Notes under the pieces: model-generated
Seen by the model: only the letters and a program-made list of their open reading frames with translations
Database searches by the model: none
What the model was told of the DNA's origin: nothing
Position numbers and translations under genes: made by a program
Source of the DNA: Bryobacterales bacterium
GTDB lineage: Bacteria > Acidobacteriota > Terriglobia > Bryobacterales > Bryobacteraceae
Length of the DNA stretch: 55,634 bases
NCBI GenBank assembly: GCA_009697505.1
Contig: SHUD01000012.1
Span: forward strand, 1-55,634
Reading direction: 5' to 3'
Shown: piece by piece, positions 24,841 to 34,587 of the stretch
Layout of the letters: each line of letters begins with the position of its first letter
How positions within the stretch are numbered: the first letter of the stretch is position 1

Positions 24841-26412
24841 ATGAAGGCGATCGAACTCGAACTGTTCCGGCACTTGTTAACCTCCATCGCGGAAGAGATG
24901 GGTGTGGTACTGCGCAAGACGTCGTATTCCGCCAATATCAAAGAGCGCCGCGATTACTCCTGCGCCGTGTATGATTCGCGCGGCGAAACGGTGGCTATGG
25001 GTGACCACATGCCGGTTCACCTGGGCGCCATGCCTTTATCGGTAAGCGCCGTGCGCCAGGCGTTCGACCTTCAACCCGGCGACGTCGCACTGGTGAACGA
25101 TCCATTTCGTGGAGGGACCCATCTCCCCGATATCACGGCGGTGGCTCCTGTGTACACGCGCGGAGGGAAAAAGCCGGCGTATTATGTGGCGAACCGCGCG
25201 CATCATGCCGATGTAGGCGGAATGAGCCCGGGGTCCATGCCTCTGGCGCGCGAGATTTATCAGGAAGGCTTGCGCATCCCCCCCATTCTGATCCGGCGCG
25301 GCGGGAAGATGGATCGCGACTTGCTCGCGCTAGTGCTGGCCAATGTGCGGACGCCATTAGAGCGCGAAGGCGACCTTATGGCGCAGTTGATGGCGCTCCA
25401 TCGCGGGGAGGTGAGACTGCTGGAACTCACCGCCAAGTACGGGGAGCCGTCCGTGCGGCGCAATATGCGCGAGTTGCAGGACTACAGCGAACGCATGATG
25501 CGCGCGACACTGCGTCGGTTGCCGCGCGGTTCTTATCGCTTCGAAGATTATCTGGAGAGTGACCGGCCGGAAGGAGGCTTACTCGCCATTCGTGTGGCGG
25601 TAACCATCGCCGGCGACAGCGCGACGGTGGATTTCACCGGTTCCAGCGCGCAGGTGGATGGCCCGGTGAACGCGAATCTGGCCGTAACCACGGCCGCGGC
25701 GATGTACGTGTTTCGCTGCCTGGTAGCGGAAGAAATTCCATTTACAGCGGGAATTCTCCGCCCGGTGCGCATCATCGCCCCAGAGGGCAGCATCGTCAAC
25801 GCCAGGCCGCCGGCGGCGATGGCGGCGGGCAATGTGGAAACGTCGCAGCGCATTACCGATGTCATCCTGGGCGCGCTGGCCAAAGCTGCTCCGGATCGTA
25901 TTCCCGCCGCGAGTTGCGGCACCATGAATAACCTGAGTTTCGGCGGGCTGCGCCCCGACGGCCGCCCGTTTGCCTACTACGAGACCATCGCCGGCGGGAT
26001 GGGTGCGTCGATACAAGGCGCGGGCCACAACGCGCGCCACACCCACATGACCAATAGCTGGAACACGCCAGTGGAAGCGTTCGAGCACGAGTATCCGATG
26101 CGCATCGAAAGCTATCGTGTCCGCAAGAATTCGGGCGGCGCAGGGAGCCACCGCGGCGGCGACGGCATTGTGCGCGAGTTGCGTTTCCTGGTGCCGGCGG
26201 AAGTCACGATCCTCTCCGACCGGCGAACACGCGGGGCCTACGGACTCGCCGGCGGAAAGTCCGGCAAACCCGGGCGCAATATGCTGATCACGGCTGCGCG
26301 CCAGCGCGAAATCCCCGCTAAAACGCGCTTTGAAATCACGGCGGGTGAGTGTCTGCGAATCGAGACGCCGGGCGGTGGAGGCTGGGGCGGCCCTAAATTG
26401 ACGCGACCCTAG
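24841..26412 (+). CDS. Hydantoinase B / oxoprolinase-family subunit
   Basis: A 523-residue HyuB-type protein. The start ATG 24841 gives [21 protein letters not shown], the family opening. Conserved segments include [60 protein letters not shown], a [11 protein letters not shown] stretch and the glycine-rich [12 protein letters not shown]. HyuB proteins pair with HyuA in ATP-dependent hydrolysis of hydantoins or 5-oxoproline, and in acetone carboxylase relatives. No hyuA is adjacent here, which is unusual. Substrate unknown. Confidence 0.92.
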   Translation: MKAIELELFRHLLTSIAEEMGVVLRKTSYSANIKERRDYSCAVYDSRGETVAMGDHMPVHLGAMPLSVSAVRQAFDLQPGDVALVNDPFRGGTHLPDITAVAPVYTRGGKKPAYYVANRAHHADVGGMSPGSMPLAREIYQEGLRIPPILIRRGGKMDRDLLALVLANVRTPLEREGDLMAQLMALHRGEVRLLELTAKYGEPSVRRNMRELQDYSERMMRATLRRLPRGSYRFEDYLESDRPEGGLLAIRVAVTIAGDSATVDFTGSSAQVDGPVNANLAVTTAAAMYVFRCLVAEEIPFTAGILRPVRIIAPEGSIVNARPPAAMAAGNVETSQRITDVILGALAKAAPDRIPAASCGTMNNLSFGGLRPDGRPFAYYETIAGGMGASIQGAGHNARHTHMTNSWNTPVEAFEHEYPMRIESYRVRKNSGGAGSHRGGDGIVRELRFLVPAEVTILSDRRTRGAYGLAGGKSGKPGRNMLITAARQREIPAKTRFEITAGECLRIETPGGGGWGGPKLTRP

Positions 26413-26417
26413 GCCGG

Positions 26418-27824
26418 TTACTGCATCCCTAGTGACTTCTTGATCCGCTCTCTGTATTCGGCGGCCTTGGCCAGCACAGCGCCCGCATCCAGCGTGAGCA
26501 TCCGGCGATCGCGCACGATGGTTCGTCCGTTGACCATGACGTCGGTTACGTCACTCCCTTTCAGGGCGTAAACCAACTGCGAGTAGACGTTGTACATCGG
26601 CACGGCGTGCGGTGCGGCGATGTTCACCGCGATCATGTCGGCGCGTTTGTTCTTTTCGAGCGACCCGATCAGTTGGTCCATATGCAGCGCCCGCGCTCCG
26701 GTGATCGTCGCCATTTCCAATACCTGCGATGCGGGAAGCGCGCGCGGATTGCCGGTGGTCACTTTCTGAAGCTTCGCGGCCAGATCCATCTCTTCGAACA
26801 TATTGTGGTCGTTGTTGGAGCCCGCCACGCCATCCGTACCCAGCCCCATGGCGATCCCCAGGCTGAGAATCTTCCCGACGGGCGCGACTCCGCTCGCCAG
26901 TTTCATGTTGCTCGAAGGATTGTGGGCCAGGCCTGTGTCACGCCGTTTGAGGACGGACATATCGGCATCGCTGAGCCAGACACCGTGCGCGGCCACGGTC
27001 CAGCCGGTCAGCACGCCCAACGACTCTAGTGCCGCCGCGGGAGTCAGCTTTCGCTTTGCCAGGGCCTCGTCGTTTTCGGTTTTAGTTTCGGAGAGGTGAA
27101 TCACCAACGGTTTCTGGTAGCGGTTGGCGAGCGCGCGGGTGGCACGGAGCACGTCGTCCGGCACTGTGTAGATCGCGTGCGGCGCTACTGCGGGAACGAT
27201 CAGCGGATCATTCGCGTATTGCTTGAATAACTGCTCGGTCGCCGCCAGCGAGGCCCGCGGCGTCTTGAAGTCCGGGGCGGGGAAGCCGATCACCGTTTGC
27301 CCCAGCACGCCGCGCAACCCGGCCTGTTTGGTGACCTCGGCAACGGTGTCCTCGAAATAATACATGTCGACATATGTCGTGGTTCCGGAAAGTGCCATCT
27401 CCAGCGCGGCTAAACGTGTGCCCCAACGCACGAATTCGCGGTCGACGTTCTTGGCCTCCGCCGGAAAGATGAACTTCCGCAGCCAGTCCTGGAAGTTCAT
27501 GTCGTCGGCGATGCCGCGGAACAAGGACATCGCCGCGTGCGTGTGCGTGTTGATCAGCCCAGGAGTCAGCATCGCGTCGGGCCGGTCGAGGCGTTGGGCA
27601 GCGCGATAGCGCCGATCAATGTCGGCTCTCGCTCCGACGTCGACAATATGGTCCCCGCTGACGGCAACGGCGCCGTTCTCGATCACGCGGCGCCGCGGGT
27701 CCATCGTGACTACCCAGCGGGCGCTCCAAATCGCGTCCACCTGGGTCTGCCCTTGTGCCTGCGCGGGCGCGCGGATCACAAACAAAAGGAGAAGCCAACA
27801 CAGCTTACAGGAACGACCGGTCAT
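26418..27824 (-). CDS. Exported amidohydrolase / chlorohydrolase-family deaminase
   Basis: A 468-residue metal-dependent hydrolase of the ATZ/TRZ and MTA/SAH-deaminase branch. An N-terminal hydrophobic stretch ending in APAQAQG suggests a signal peptide, so the enzyme is probably periplasmic. His94 and His96 (INTHTHAAMSLFRG) are the first metal ligands. APHAIYT, VIHLSETKTEN, AAHGVWLSD and GLGTDGVAGSNN supply the rest. Cytosolic relatives deaminate S-adenosylhomocysteine or guanine; the substrate here is unknown. The gene overlaps the end of cdd by 20 bp, so the pairing of two deaminase-type enzymes may be functional. Confidence 0.88.
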   Translation of the reverse strand: MTGRSCKLCWLLLLFVIRAPAQAQGQTQVDAIWSARWVVTMDPRRRVIENGAVAVSGDHIVDVGARADIDRRYRAAQRLDRPDAMLTPGLINTHTHAAMSLFRGIADDMNFQDWLRKFIFPAEAKNVDREFVRWGTRLAALEMALSGTTTYVDMYYFEDTVAEVTKQAGLRGVLGQTVIGFPAPDFKTPRASLAATEQLFKQYANDPLIVPAVAPHAIYTVPDDVLRATRALANRYQKPLVIHLSETKTENDEALAKRKLTPAAALESLGVLTGWTVAAHGVWLSDADMSVLKRRDTGLAHNPSSNMKLASGVAPVGKILSLGIAMGLGTDGVAGSNNDHNMFEEMDLAAKLQKVTTGNPRALPASQVLEMATITGARALHMDQLIGSLEKNKRADMIAVNIAAPHAVPMYNVYSQLVYALKGSDVTDVMVNGRTIVRDRRMLTLDAGAVLAKAAEYRERIKKSLGMQ

Positions 27825-28188
27825 ACGCTCTCGGGAACAGGGTTTTCAAGGGGAGAGTTTCCATCTTGCCGCGGGGATTCACCAGCGCCACTTCGATATC
27901 GCCGCAGAATTCCCACAGGATCTGCCGGCAGGCTCCGCAGGGAGGCGTCAGATTTTCGGTGTCCGCCGCGATGGCGATACGCCGGAACGATCGGACACCC
28001 TCCGAAATCGCCTTCAGCACGGCGACGCGCTCGGCGCAAACGGTCAGGCCGTAGGTCGCGTTTTCCACATTGCAGCCGGTGTGCACGCGGCCCTGGGAGT
28101 CCTCCAGAGCGGCCCCTACGCGGAATTTCGAATACGGAGCATGGGCGTTTTCACGTGCCTGAAGCGCGGCTGCCGCCAAGGAATCCAT
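27805..28188 (-). CDS. cdd: Cytidine deaminase
   Basis: A 127-residue homotetrameric-type cytidine deaminase. The catalytic Glu53 and zinc ligand Cys51 are in GLTVCAERVA. Cys84 and Cys87 are in PPCGACRQILWEFCG. The substrate motif GCNVENATYG precedes them. It converts cytidine and deoxycytidine to uridines for pyrimidine salvage. It lies between the broken NfrB-like gene (20 bp) and the exported amidohydrolase (overlap), all on the minus strand. Confidence 0.96.
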   Translation of the reverse strand: MDSLAAAALQARENAHAPYSKFRVGAALEDSQGRVHTGCNVENATYGLTVCAERVAVLKAISEGVRSFRRIAIAADTENLTPPCGACRQILWEFCGDIEVALVNPRGKMETLPLKTLFPRAYDRSFL

Positions 28189-28208
28189 GGTGCGCGAACT
28201 CTCCTGAG

Positions 28209-29954
28209 TTAGAGTAGCGCGTCAGCAAGCTTTTCGTATTCGGTCGGAGTGACCAAGTGGAACCGGAGCGCGAGCGCAGTGTGGCCGGCGAGGGCCGAAC
28301 TCATCCCGGCGGTCGGCAAGTCCGGTCCGGCAAGATACAGGTTGCCGTCCTCAATCTTGAACGGGAGCACCCGCCAGTCGCGGGTGACCAGTCGCGGCAG
28401 CACCCGCACCACACGTGGCGCGATTTCGCCGGCTACGATTTGCGTGCGCGGCAAGCCTTGCTGGAAGCTTAAGGCATCATACAGCGCGTCTTCCGTGATT
28501 AGGCCGCTTTGGACCAAGTGCGCTCCCAAGGGTGTTGTCTTTGACCACGTTGCGAGCGACTCCTTCAGCGCGCCTGCGCTTATCTGGCTCGCCGCGACCA
28601 GAATCTCACCGAGCTTGCGCTTATGCGCTAACAAAGTCGTCCGGCTGGGATAGGAGTGCTCCGTCTTGAGCCAGCGCAGAGGGCGTCCCCGCGCCTTGGC
28701 GACGGCGTACCGCATCACCGCCAGCACGGTCGCTCCTGCATTCAGGGCGTTGGCGCAAAAGGCGCGTACGGGAACTCCGCAGGCAAACTTGAGCCCGTAG
28801 ACTCGGGCCACGCAACCCATCCGGAACATTGTCCGCCATATCTGGAGGCCCAGGGTCGCCGATGTGAGCGTCGATTGCAGCGGTGTGAAACGGGTCCACA
28901 GTGCCGTCGCCAAACCATACAGCAGGATGGCGTTCGCAATTACCCCCAACGGGCTCCCGATCAGACCTTTGCGATCCCGCCATAGCCAATACCAGTCGCC
29001 GAGAGACCCGGACCATCCAAAGCGTTCCCACCCTTGCAGGGCAATGCCCATCACCCAACGGGTGCGCTGGCGGATCGCCGTGCGCCATTTCTTGGGGAAA
29101 TATTCGCGCGTAGCTACGAAATCGTTGGCGCCCAGCCGGGTTAGAGGAACGAACACCTGGCGGAATCCCAGCCGGTGGATGCGCAAGCCGCTCTCGTAGT
29201 CTTCGGTCAGAGCGACCGGTTCGAACACACGATTAGAAGACACTCGCGCCAATTCTTCAAGCGCGGCGCGGCGATAACCGGTGCCGACGCCCGAGCCCGG
29301 CACGAAACAACCAAACCGCGAGCGCACCACCATGTCCCGCGTATGATATTCGGCAAACTCATCGCAATAAACGCCGTGGATGACGGACCAAAACGGTGTC
29401 GCCAGCGCCAGCACCGGGATCTGGATGAAATCGTGATGCACGGCGTAAGCATTGATCCAGCGCAGCTCCTCGGGATGGATGAGGTCTTCGGCGTCGTGCG
29501 TCACGATGATTTCGAATGAGATGTTATGGTGCTCCTCGTATAGGCCCAGGTGTTGATAGATCCAGTTGAGGCAATCGGCCTTGGACGTCGGCCCGTCATG
29601 CGGGCAGATGGCAAGATGCACGCTGGGATAGCGCTCCGATACGGCCGCGACCGCGTCCTCGGTTTCCGGATCGTTGGCGTAAACACCAACGAAGAAGTGA
29701 TATTCGGGCTAACGGATGGCCGCGAGGTTGTGCTCCAGCATCCGGGTAATCACGGCATGTTCCTTCCACAGCGGCACCAGGATAGCGATGGGCACGGGCG
29801 CGGCATTGGGCTGCGGGCGGTTCGGGCGGAGAGGGTACAACGTCGATAGCCACGCCAGGTCCACCGCCAGGTCGTCCAGACCGCCGATCAGGAAGGCGAT
29901 CGCCAGCGGCGTGATCCATGCAAGGACCAGGTTATCTATGGAATCGAGATTCAC
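28209..29954 (-). pseudogene. NfrB-like glycosyltransferase with MshEN domain, split by an in-frame amber codon
   Basis: Codons 1-81 (29954-29712) and 83-581 (29708-28212) lie in one frame and read as a single protein broken only by TAG at 29709-29711. The sequence crosses the stop without a shift: …HNLAAIR, stop, PEYHFFVGVYANDPETEDAV. An N-terminal membrane helix is followed by a family 2 glycosyltransferase core with THDAEDLIHPEEL, ALTEDYESG and RQRTRWVMG. More membrane helices follow, then a C-terminal GspE-N/MshEN domain (GAHLVQSGLITEDALYDALSFQQGLP). MshEN domains bind cyclic-di-GMP, and E. coli NfrB uses one to control exopolysaccharide synthesis. Tyr (TAT/TAC) to TAG is one base away. 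The cause may be a nonsense mutation, sequencing error or suppression. Confidence 0.85.
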
Positions 29955-29988
29955 TCCTGTGATGAGTGCGTGGCCGCGGGCGACAATC

Positions 29989-30762
29989 TCAGGCGAAATG
30001 ATTCAGCGGGCCATGGCCGGAACCGAGACCCGGATTGCTGGCGATCGCCTCCGTAACGAAGCGCTTGGCGCTGAGGATGGCATCGGCCAACGGAACTCCT
30101 TTGGCCAACTCCGCCGTGATCGCCGCCGAGTAGGTGCACCCGCTGCCATGCGTGTGGGGCGTCTCGATGCGCTCCGTGTTGAACTCGTGGATCGCGCCCG
30201 CGCCGGTGACCAGCAGATCCAGCGCATTTCCCGCGAGATGCCCGCCCTTGACCAGCACGTTCTTGGCGCCGAGCGCGAGGATTGTCTTTCCCGCGGCGAG
30301 CATGCTGTCGCGATCCTGGACCGCAAGACCCGTGATGGCGGAAGCTTCCCGCAAATTGGGAGTCAACAGAAACGCCCGCGGCAGCAAGTGTGCGATCAGA
30401 GCGTCGAACGCGCCTTCGCCGAGGAGCCCGCCGAGAGTTCCGGATAGCACCGGATCGACGACCAGCGGGAAGGAAAAGCCGCGGGCCCGCGATGCCACCG
30501 CTTCCACGACACTCCGCGACCCCAGAGCGCCGGTCTTGGCCGCATTCGGCGGCATGTCCTCGAGTACCGCCTGTATTTGCGCTTCAACCAGGTCGGCAGC
30601 CAAGTGCTCCACGCGGGTCAAGCGTAGAGAGTTCTGTACCGTAATAAGGGTCGGTATCGCTTCGCCGTAGACGCCAAAGCGGTGGAAGGTCTTCAGGTCG
30701 GCCTGCAAGCCGGCCCCTCCGCTGGGGTCCGAACCGGCGATGGTGAGGGCCACGGGGATCAC
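29989..30762 (-). CDS. thiD: Hydroxymethylpyrimidine / phosphomethylpyrimidine kinase
   Basis: A 257-residue ThiD, which phosphorylates HMP and then HMP-P in thiamine synthesis. Family features are the opening TIAGSDPSGGAGLQADLKTF, AAKTGALGS, VVDPVLSG, LTPNLREASAITG and the anion-hole motif HTHGSGCTYSAAITAELAKG. It starts at GTG 30762. It is embedded in a minus-strand run with 22 and 34 bp to its neighbours. No other thi genes are present. Confidence 0.95.
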   Translation of the reverse strand: MIPVALTIAGSDPSGGAGLQADLKTFHRFGVYGEAIPTLITVQNSLRLTRVEHLAADLVEAQIQAVLEDMPPNAAKTGALGSRSVVEAVASRARGFSFPLVVDPVLSGTLGGLLGEGAFDALIAHLLPRAFLLTPNLREASAITGLAVQDRDSMLAAGKTILALGAKNVLVKGGHLAGNALDLLVTGAGAIHEFNTERIETPHTHGSGCTYSAAITAELAKGVPLADAILSAKRFVTEAIASNPGLGSGHGPLNHFA

Positions 30763-30784
30763 ATATCAAGTGTAGAGAAGGCGC

Positions 30785-32185
30785 TTAGGGAAAAGTAATC
30801 CGTTGTGTGCGAACGGAACCCGCCGAATTGTCCAATGCCGCCTCCATCCCGCCGACGGAGGTGGCATCGCCCGTGACCGGAAACGTGATCCGCACCAGAA
30901 ATGAGCTGCCCAAAAGTTTGCCCTGGTAAAACGAGCGGAAGCTGGAAGACAAATCACTTTGCATGGCCGACGCGATCACACCACCCGCGCGGTCATAGAA
31001 CGTGAATGACATCGGTCCGATCGTGTAGGTGTTATCGAATCCGGTCACGACTACCTGGAGATTGTTGGCCACGCGGGTGGCGCTCGACGCGGCGATAGAA
31101 ATGGAAGCCGGGGCGATATTGATCGAGGTCGATGGATCTCCCGTAATTCCAAAAGCCCCGGGCTCCAGCGTGAGTGTGATCCGGCCCGCCGTTGTACCCG
31201 TCGCAAAGATAGTGTTCGGCTGGCAGTTGATCAATACTGCCGTCTCGCCGGCTTTCACCGTGAACGATGCAATACGTTTGCTGGTGGCAACAAACTGGAT
31301 CGCCGAATCGTCCGTAATCGATGAAGCCGCCGAAGTGAACGTCAGGCGCAAATTACCGAATGCGGCCACCGGCGCCGGTCCCGCCAGCGCCACGCTCAGC
31401 GTGTGTTGCTCTCCGCTTGAGAACGTGGGGCGATCGAACGTCCAGACGGGTTCGGGCAGCGCGGCTGAGTAACCTACGCCATAAAGCGTGTACGTGCGCG
31501 GGCCGACGGTGAGCGGCGCTGTGTACACCAGCGCCGCGGGCGCGTTGAAGGTGTATACGAACGTGCCGGTCTGGCCGCCCGCCACCGCCGCGCTGTTCCC
31601 ATTTCCGGCCGAAAACCCGCTGTTGGGGATCGACGCGCCGAGCGTTACGGGAAACGGTTGACTCCCTGGATTCTGAATCGTCAACGTACAACTCACTTTT
31701 GTGAATTGCTGGCTGCGCCCGAAGCTGATGGTTTTCGTTGTGTCCGGACCGGTGCAGGGAGCGGCCACGGTCACCACGGGCGCAGGCACTGCAGTGGCCT
31801 GAAGACTGGCCGTGACGCTGCTGGACTGGCCCGCCGCGTCCTTCCAGGTGACTTGCAGCGTTCCACTGTAGTCGCCCGTCTGGGTCATCAGGAACCGGAC
31901 GAAGACGGCCATCACCCCTCCGGGAGCAACCACGAACGGCGTCGAGGAGGTGTTGACAATCGAAAACCCAGCGCCCGTTACTTTGAGATTCGTAATCGTC
32001 ATGGACCCACTGCTTTGGTTGCGCGCGTGGAAGCGCACATCAACTGCATCCCCGGCGGCAACCTCGCCGTAGGTGTATCCCGTCCCGACCGGAGTCTCCT
32101 TGATCCCGTTCAGCGACATCAGGACAACTTGCGCTTGCAACGCCAGCGGCAGCAGCAGCGCGAGAACCAGAAGACGCGCCGTCAT
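30785..32185 (-). CDS. Secreted Ig-like (choice-of-anchor / ASH-type) beta protein
   Basis: A 466-residue protein starting at ATG 32185 with a signal peptide (MTARLLVLALLLPLALQA). Residues about 25-140 resemble the ASH/Hydin or choice-of-anchor Ig-like folds (SLNGIKETPVGTGYTYGEVAAGD, TNLKVTGAGFSIVN, PFVVAPGGVMAVFVRF). A second similar unit and a C-terminal beta-rich region follow. The function is unknown; such domains usually serve in protein or surface binding. Its start overlaps the stop of the 228-residue gene as ATGA, so it is the third member of a coupled trio. Confidence 0.75.
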   Translation of the reverse strand: MTARLLVLALLLPLALQAQVVLMSLNGIKETPVGTGYTYGEVAAGDAVDVRFHARNQSSGSMTITNLKVTGAGFSIVNTSSTPFVVAPGGVMAVFVRFLMTQTGDYSGTLQVTWKDAAGQSSSVTASLQATAVPAPVVTVAAPCTGPDTTKTISFGRSQQFTKVSCTLTIQNPGSQPFPVTLGASIPNSGFSAGNGNSAAVAGGQTGTFVYTFNAPAALVYTAPLTVGPRTYTLYGVGYSAALPEPVWTFDRPTFSSGEQHTLSVALAGPAPVAAFGNLRLTFTSAASSITDDSAIQFVATSKRIASFTVKAGETAVLINCQPNTIFATGTTAGRITLTLEPGAFGITGDPSTSINIAPASISIAASSATRVANNLQVVVTGFDNTYTIGPMSFTFYDRAGGVIASAMQSDLSSSFRSFYQGKLLGSSFLVRITFPVTGDATSVGGMEAALDNSAGSVRTQRITFP

Positions 32186-32868
32186 TCTTGAGAAACTCCC
32201 GGCAATAGAAAGACCTGTTCGTGACCCGGCTCGATGCGCAGCGCCCACATGCCATGGGGCGCGATCATCTGCACGTAGCCGTCACTCATCCGGACGAAGG
32301 ACGCCACGCCGGGGACGGGAAAAGCCATTTCCGTTCCGTCGGGCCGCAGCAGGCGGACCTGTTCGCCGGTGGCCAGCAGCGCCCCGCCGTCCAGAAGCAG
32401 AACCGCCGTGGCATCGCCTAGGTACTCACCGCCGGCCCACACACCGCCCGCGCGCCGGACGGCATACTGAAGGCCATCACGAGCCACCCGCAAATCCAAC
32501 AGTTCTCCGTCTGGCGCATCGTGCACCGGTTCGAGCTGCCCGTCACGCCATTGCATCAGTTGGCCAACGGCGGCAAAATACGCGTAAACCGTGCCCCCTT
32601 CGATGGCCACAACAGCCTGACCCGGAGGCGCCTCCACCGTCTCTCCCGAAGACAGCAGCAGGGCGTTTTGCACCTTCGCAACGCATACCTGTGCGGAGCA
32701 TGCCAGTGACGACACTCCCTGCCAGATGGGTTCACTGGTGGTCGCGCTGCCGGCCACGCCGATCACCGCGCGCGCGTTCCCGCGCTGGTCCAGCATGACC
32801 CCGATCCGCGGCTGATCGATTTGACCGCAGGCGAACAGACTCGCGGCAAGAAACAGAAGTGCTTTCAT
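32182..32868 (-). CDS. Secreted protein of unknown function, middle gene of a coupled trio
   Basis: A 228-residue protein from ATG 32868 with a short signal peptide (MKALLFLAASLFACG; the Cys could make it a lipoprotein). The rest is rich in short beta strands with repeated phrases such as VAVIEGGTVYAY, LLLDGGALLATGEQVRLLRPDG and VRMSDGYVQMIAPHGMWALRIE. This fits a small beta-propeller-like protein, but no named family is recognised. It overlaps its upstream neighbour by 4 bp and its downstream neighbour by 4 bp (ATGA both times). Confidence 0.7.
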   Translation of the reverse strand: MKALLFLAASLFACGQIDQPRIGVMLDQRGNARAVIGVAGSATTSEPIWQGVSSLACSAQVCVAKVQNALLLSSGETVEAPPGQAVVAIEGGTVYAYFAAVGQLMQWRDGQLEPVHDAPDGELLDLRVARDGLQYAVRRAGGVWAGGEYLGDATAVLLLDGGALLATGEQVRLLRPDGTEMAFPVPGVASFVRMSDGYVQMIAPHGMWALRIEPGHEQVFLLPGVSQE

Positions 32869-33452
32869 GGCCGCCCCACCGTGATGGTCGGAGTTCCGAT
32901 GCGCACACCGGTCAAGCTTGCTGCTACGGGTGCTGATGCGCCGGAACTCGCCGAACCTCTGCCCGCCCCTCCCGCCACCGCTGACGCCGCGCCTCCGGCC
33001 AAAATGATCCATAGAATCTTATGGCTGCCGGAGCCTCGCGGACTCACGGTTTTCAACTCAGTCGCTTCGCTCAAATACTGCGCGACGGCCGCCGCGGCGC
33101 GGGCTTGGCCCTTGACCGCCGTAACTCGCACTTCAAAATGCCCGGGAGTGCGGTTCCACCGCATCCCCCACACACTGGCCCGGCCTCCGTCGCGGGTGTT
33201 GACGATCTCCATGCGGGAGCCGGAAGGGAATACGCCGCCAGAACCCTCTGCCGGGAGCGCAAAGCTTACCGTCGCACCATCCACGGGCCGGCCGGCCTCG
33301 TCACTTACAAGTACCGTGATGCCGCGGGTGGCGCGGGAACCCACCGCGTAAACCACATCGCCGCCCTCTACCACGCGAATCGCCAGGATACCCCGGTCAT
33401 CTGCTCGACACAGCAGGCTAGTTGCCAGAAGAACACTGAGAGTACGGATCAT
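32865..33452 (-). CDS. Exported Ig-like (Big-type) protein with a C-terminal membrane span
   Basis: A 195-residue protein, first of the trio. A signal peptide (MIRTLSVLLATSLLCRAD) is followed by a Big_1/invasin-like Ig domain: GITVLVSDEAGRPVDGATVSFALPAEGSGGVF. A hydrophobic glycine/alanine-rich helix lies near residues 145-165 (ILWIILAGGAASAVAGGAG), so the domain is probably anchored in the membrane. Ending in ATGA, it is coupled to the next gene. Its promoter should lie in 33453-33548, shared in opposite direction with the radical SAM gene. Function unknown. Confidence 0.7.
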   Translation of the reverse strand: MIRTLSVLLATSLLCRADDRGILAIRVVEGGDVVYAVGSRATRGITVLVSDEAGRPVDGATVSFALPAEGSGGVFPSGSRMEIVNTRDGGRASVWGMRWNRTPGHFEVRVTAVKGQARAAAAVAQYLSEATELKTVSPRGSGSHKILWIILAGGAASAVAGGAGRGSASSGASAPVAASLTGVRIGTPTITVGRP

Positions 33453-33548
33453 GCGAATAAGTAGATTTCGCAGCCCAATACTCTCGGGCCAATGCTAACC
33501 AATGGGCGTCACCTATGTTTTAATAAAGGGAAGCCCTTCCGTTTTTAA

Positions 33549-34583
33549 ATGGCCACCAAAGCCTCGTCAGCCCGCCGGAGTTGGAAAGCTTTCACTCGCA
33601 GAATGCGCGAGTTCCGGCTGATCGCGCATGGGGCGTTATCGACGCGCCACCCCATCATGGCGCACATCATTCCGATCCGCCGTTGTAACCTTTCCTGCAC
33701 CTACTGCAATGAGTACGACGATGTTTCAGCCCCCGTACCCACCGATGTCGTGATCCGGCGGATCAACAAGTTGGCCGACCTGGGAACCAGCATCATCACG
33801 CTTTCCGGCGGCGAGCCCATGCTGCACCCCGATCTGGATGACATCATCGCGGCCATGCGCCACCGCGGCGTGCTGGCCTGCATGATCACCAACGGCTATC
33901 TGCTGATGCCCGACCGCATCGAAAAATTGAACCAGGCCGGGCTCGATCACATGCAGATCTCGATCGACAACGTCATGCCCGACGATGTCTCGAAAAAGAG
34001 CCTCAAGGTGCTCGACAAGAAGCTCCAGATGCTGGCGGAATACGCCGACTTCCACGTCAACATCAACTCCGTGGTCGGCGGCGGCATCCACAATCCGAAT
34101 GACGCGCTGGTGGTGGGACGCCGGGCGTTGGAACTCGGATTCTCAGCGACCGTCGGTATCATCCACGACGGCGACGGCCAGTTGCGCCCGCTAGGGGATC
34201 GCGAGCGAGCCGTCTATCACGAGATGAAGGCGCTGGAAAACCGCAATTTCGCGCAGCTCAATTATTTTCAGGACGCCATCGCACAGGGTAAGCCCAACGA
34301 TTGGCGCTGCCGCGCGGGCGCCCGCTACATGTACATCTGCGAGGACGGCCTGGTGCACTATTGCTCGCAGCAGCGCGGCTATCCGGGAACCCCTCTGGAA
34401 CAGTACACGCGCCAAGACATCCGCCGCGAGTATCTCAGCGAAAAGCCGTGCGCCCCCTACTGCACGGTGAGCTGCGTGCACTACGTTTCCTACTTCGACT
34501 TCTTCCGCTCGCCGCAGACGCTCAAGAGTGGCATCCCGGACCAGCCCGCACAGCCCCTGGTGAAAATCCAGTCGGCGAAATAA
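33549..34583 (+). CDS. Radical SAM protein with a cysteine-rich SPASM-like C-terminus
   Basis: A 344-residue radical SAM enzyme. Cys46, Cys50 and Cys53 (RRCNLSCTYCNEY) bind the SAM-cleaving [4Fe-4S] cluster. TLSGGEPMLHPD supplies the GGE motif at 87-90. The C-terminal part has Cys254, Cys264, Cys272, Cys301, Cys305 and Cys309, in phrases such as WRCRAGARYMYICEDG and CAPYCTVSC. This looks like a SPASM or twitch auxiliary-cluster region. The substrate is unknown. A precursor peptide was not seen nearby. The next gene is a membrane-anchored cytochrome c, 4 bp downstream. The first 18 codons lack an obvious SD; ATG 33603 is an alternative start. Confidence 0.88.
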   Translation: MATKASSARRSWKAFTRRMREFRLIAHGALSTRHPIMAHIIPIRRCNLSCTYCNEYDDVSAPVPTDVVIRRINKLADLGTSIITLSGGEPMLHPDLDDIIAAMRHRGVLACMITNGYLLMPDRIEKLNQAGLDHMQISIDNVMPDDVSKKSLKVLDKKLQMLAEYADFHVNINSVVGGGIHNPNDALVVGRRALELGFSATVGIIHDGDGQLRPLGDRERAVYHEMKALENRNFAQLNYFQDAIAQGKPNDWRCRAGARYMYICEDGLVHYCSQQRGYPGTPLEQYTRQDIRREYLSEKPCAPYCTVSCVHYVSYFDFFRSPQTLKSGIPDQPAQPLVKIQSAK

Positions 34584-34587
34584 GGCC

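Noticed and set aside
33530..33547. Short stem GGAAG/CTTCC followed by a T-run as a terminator before the radical SAM gene
   Set aside because: The stem is 5 bp with a 2-nt loop and sits directly before a start codon, where a terminator makes little sense.
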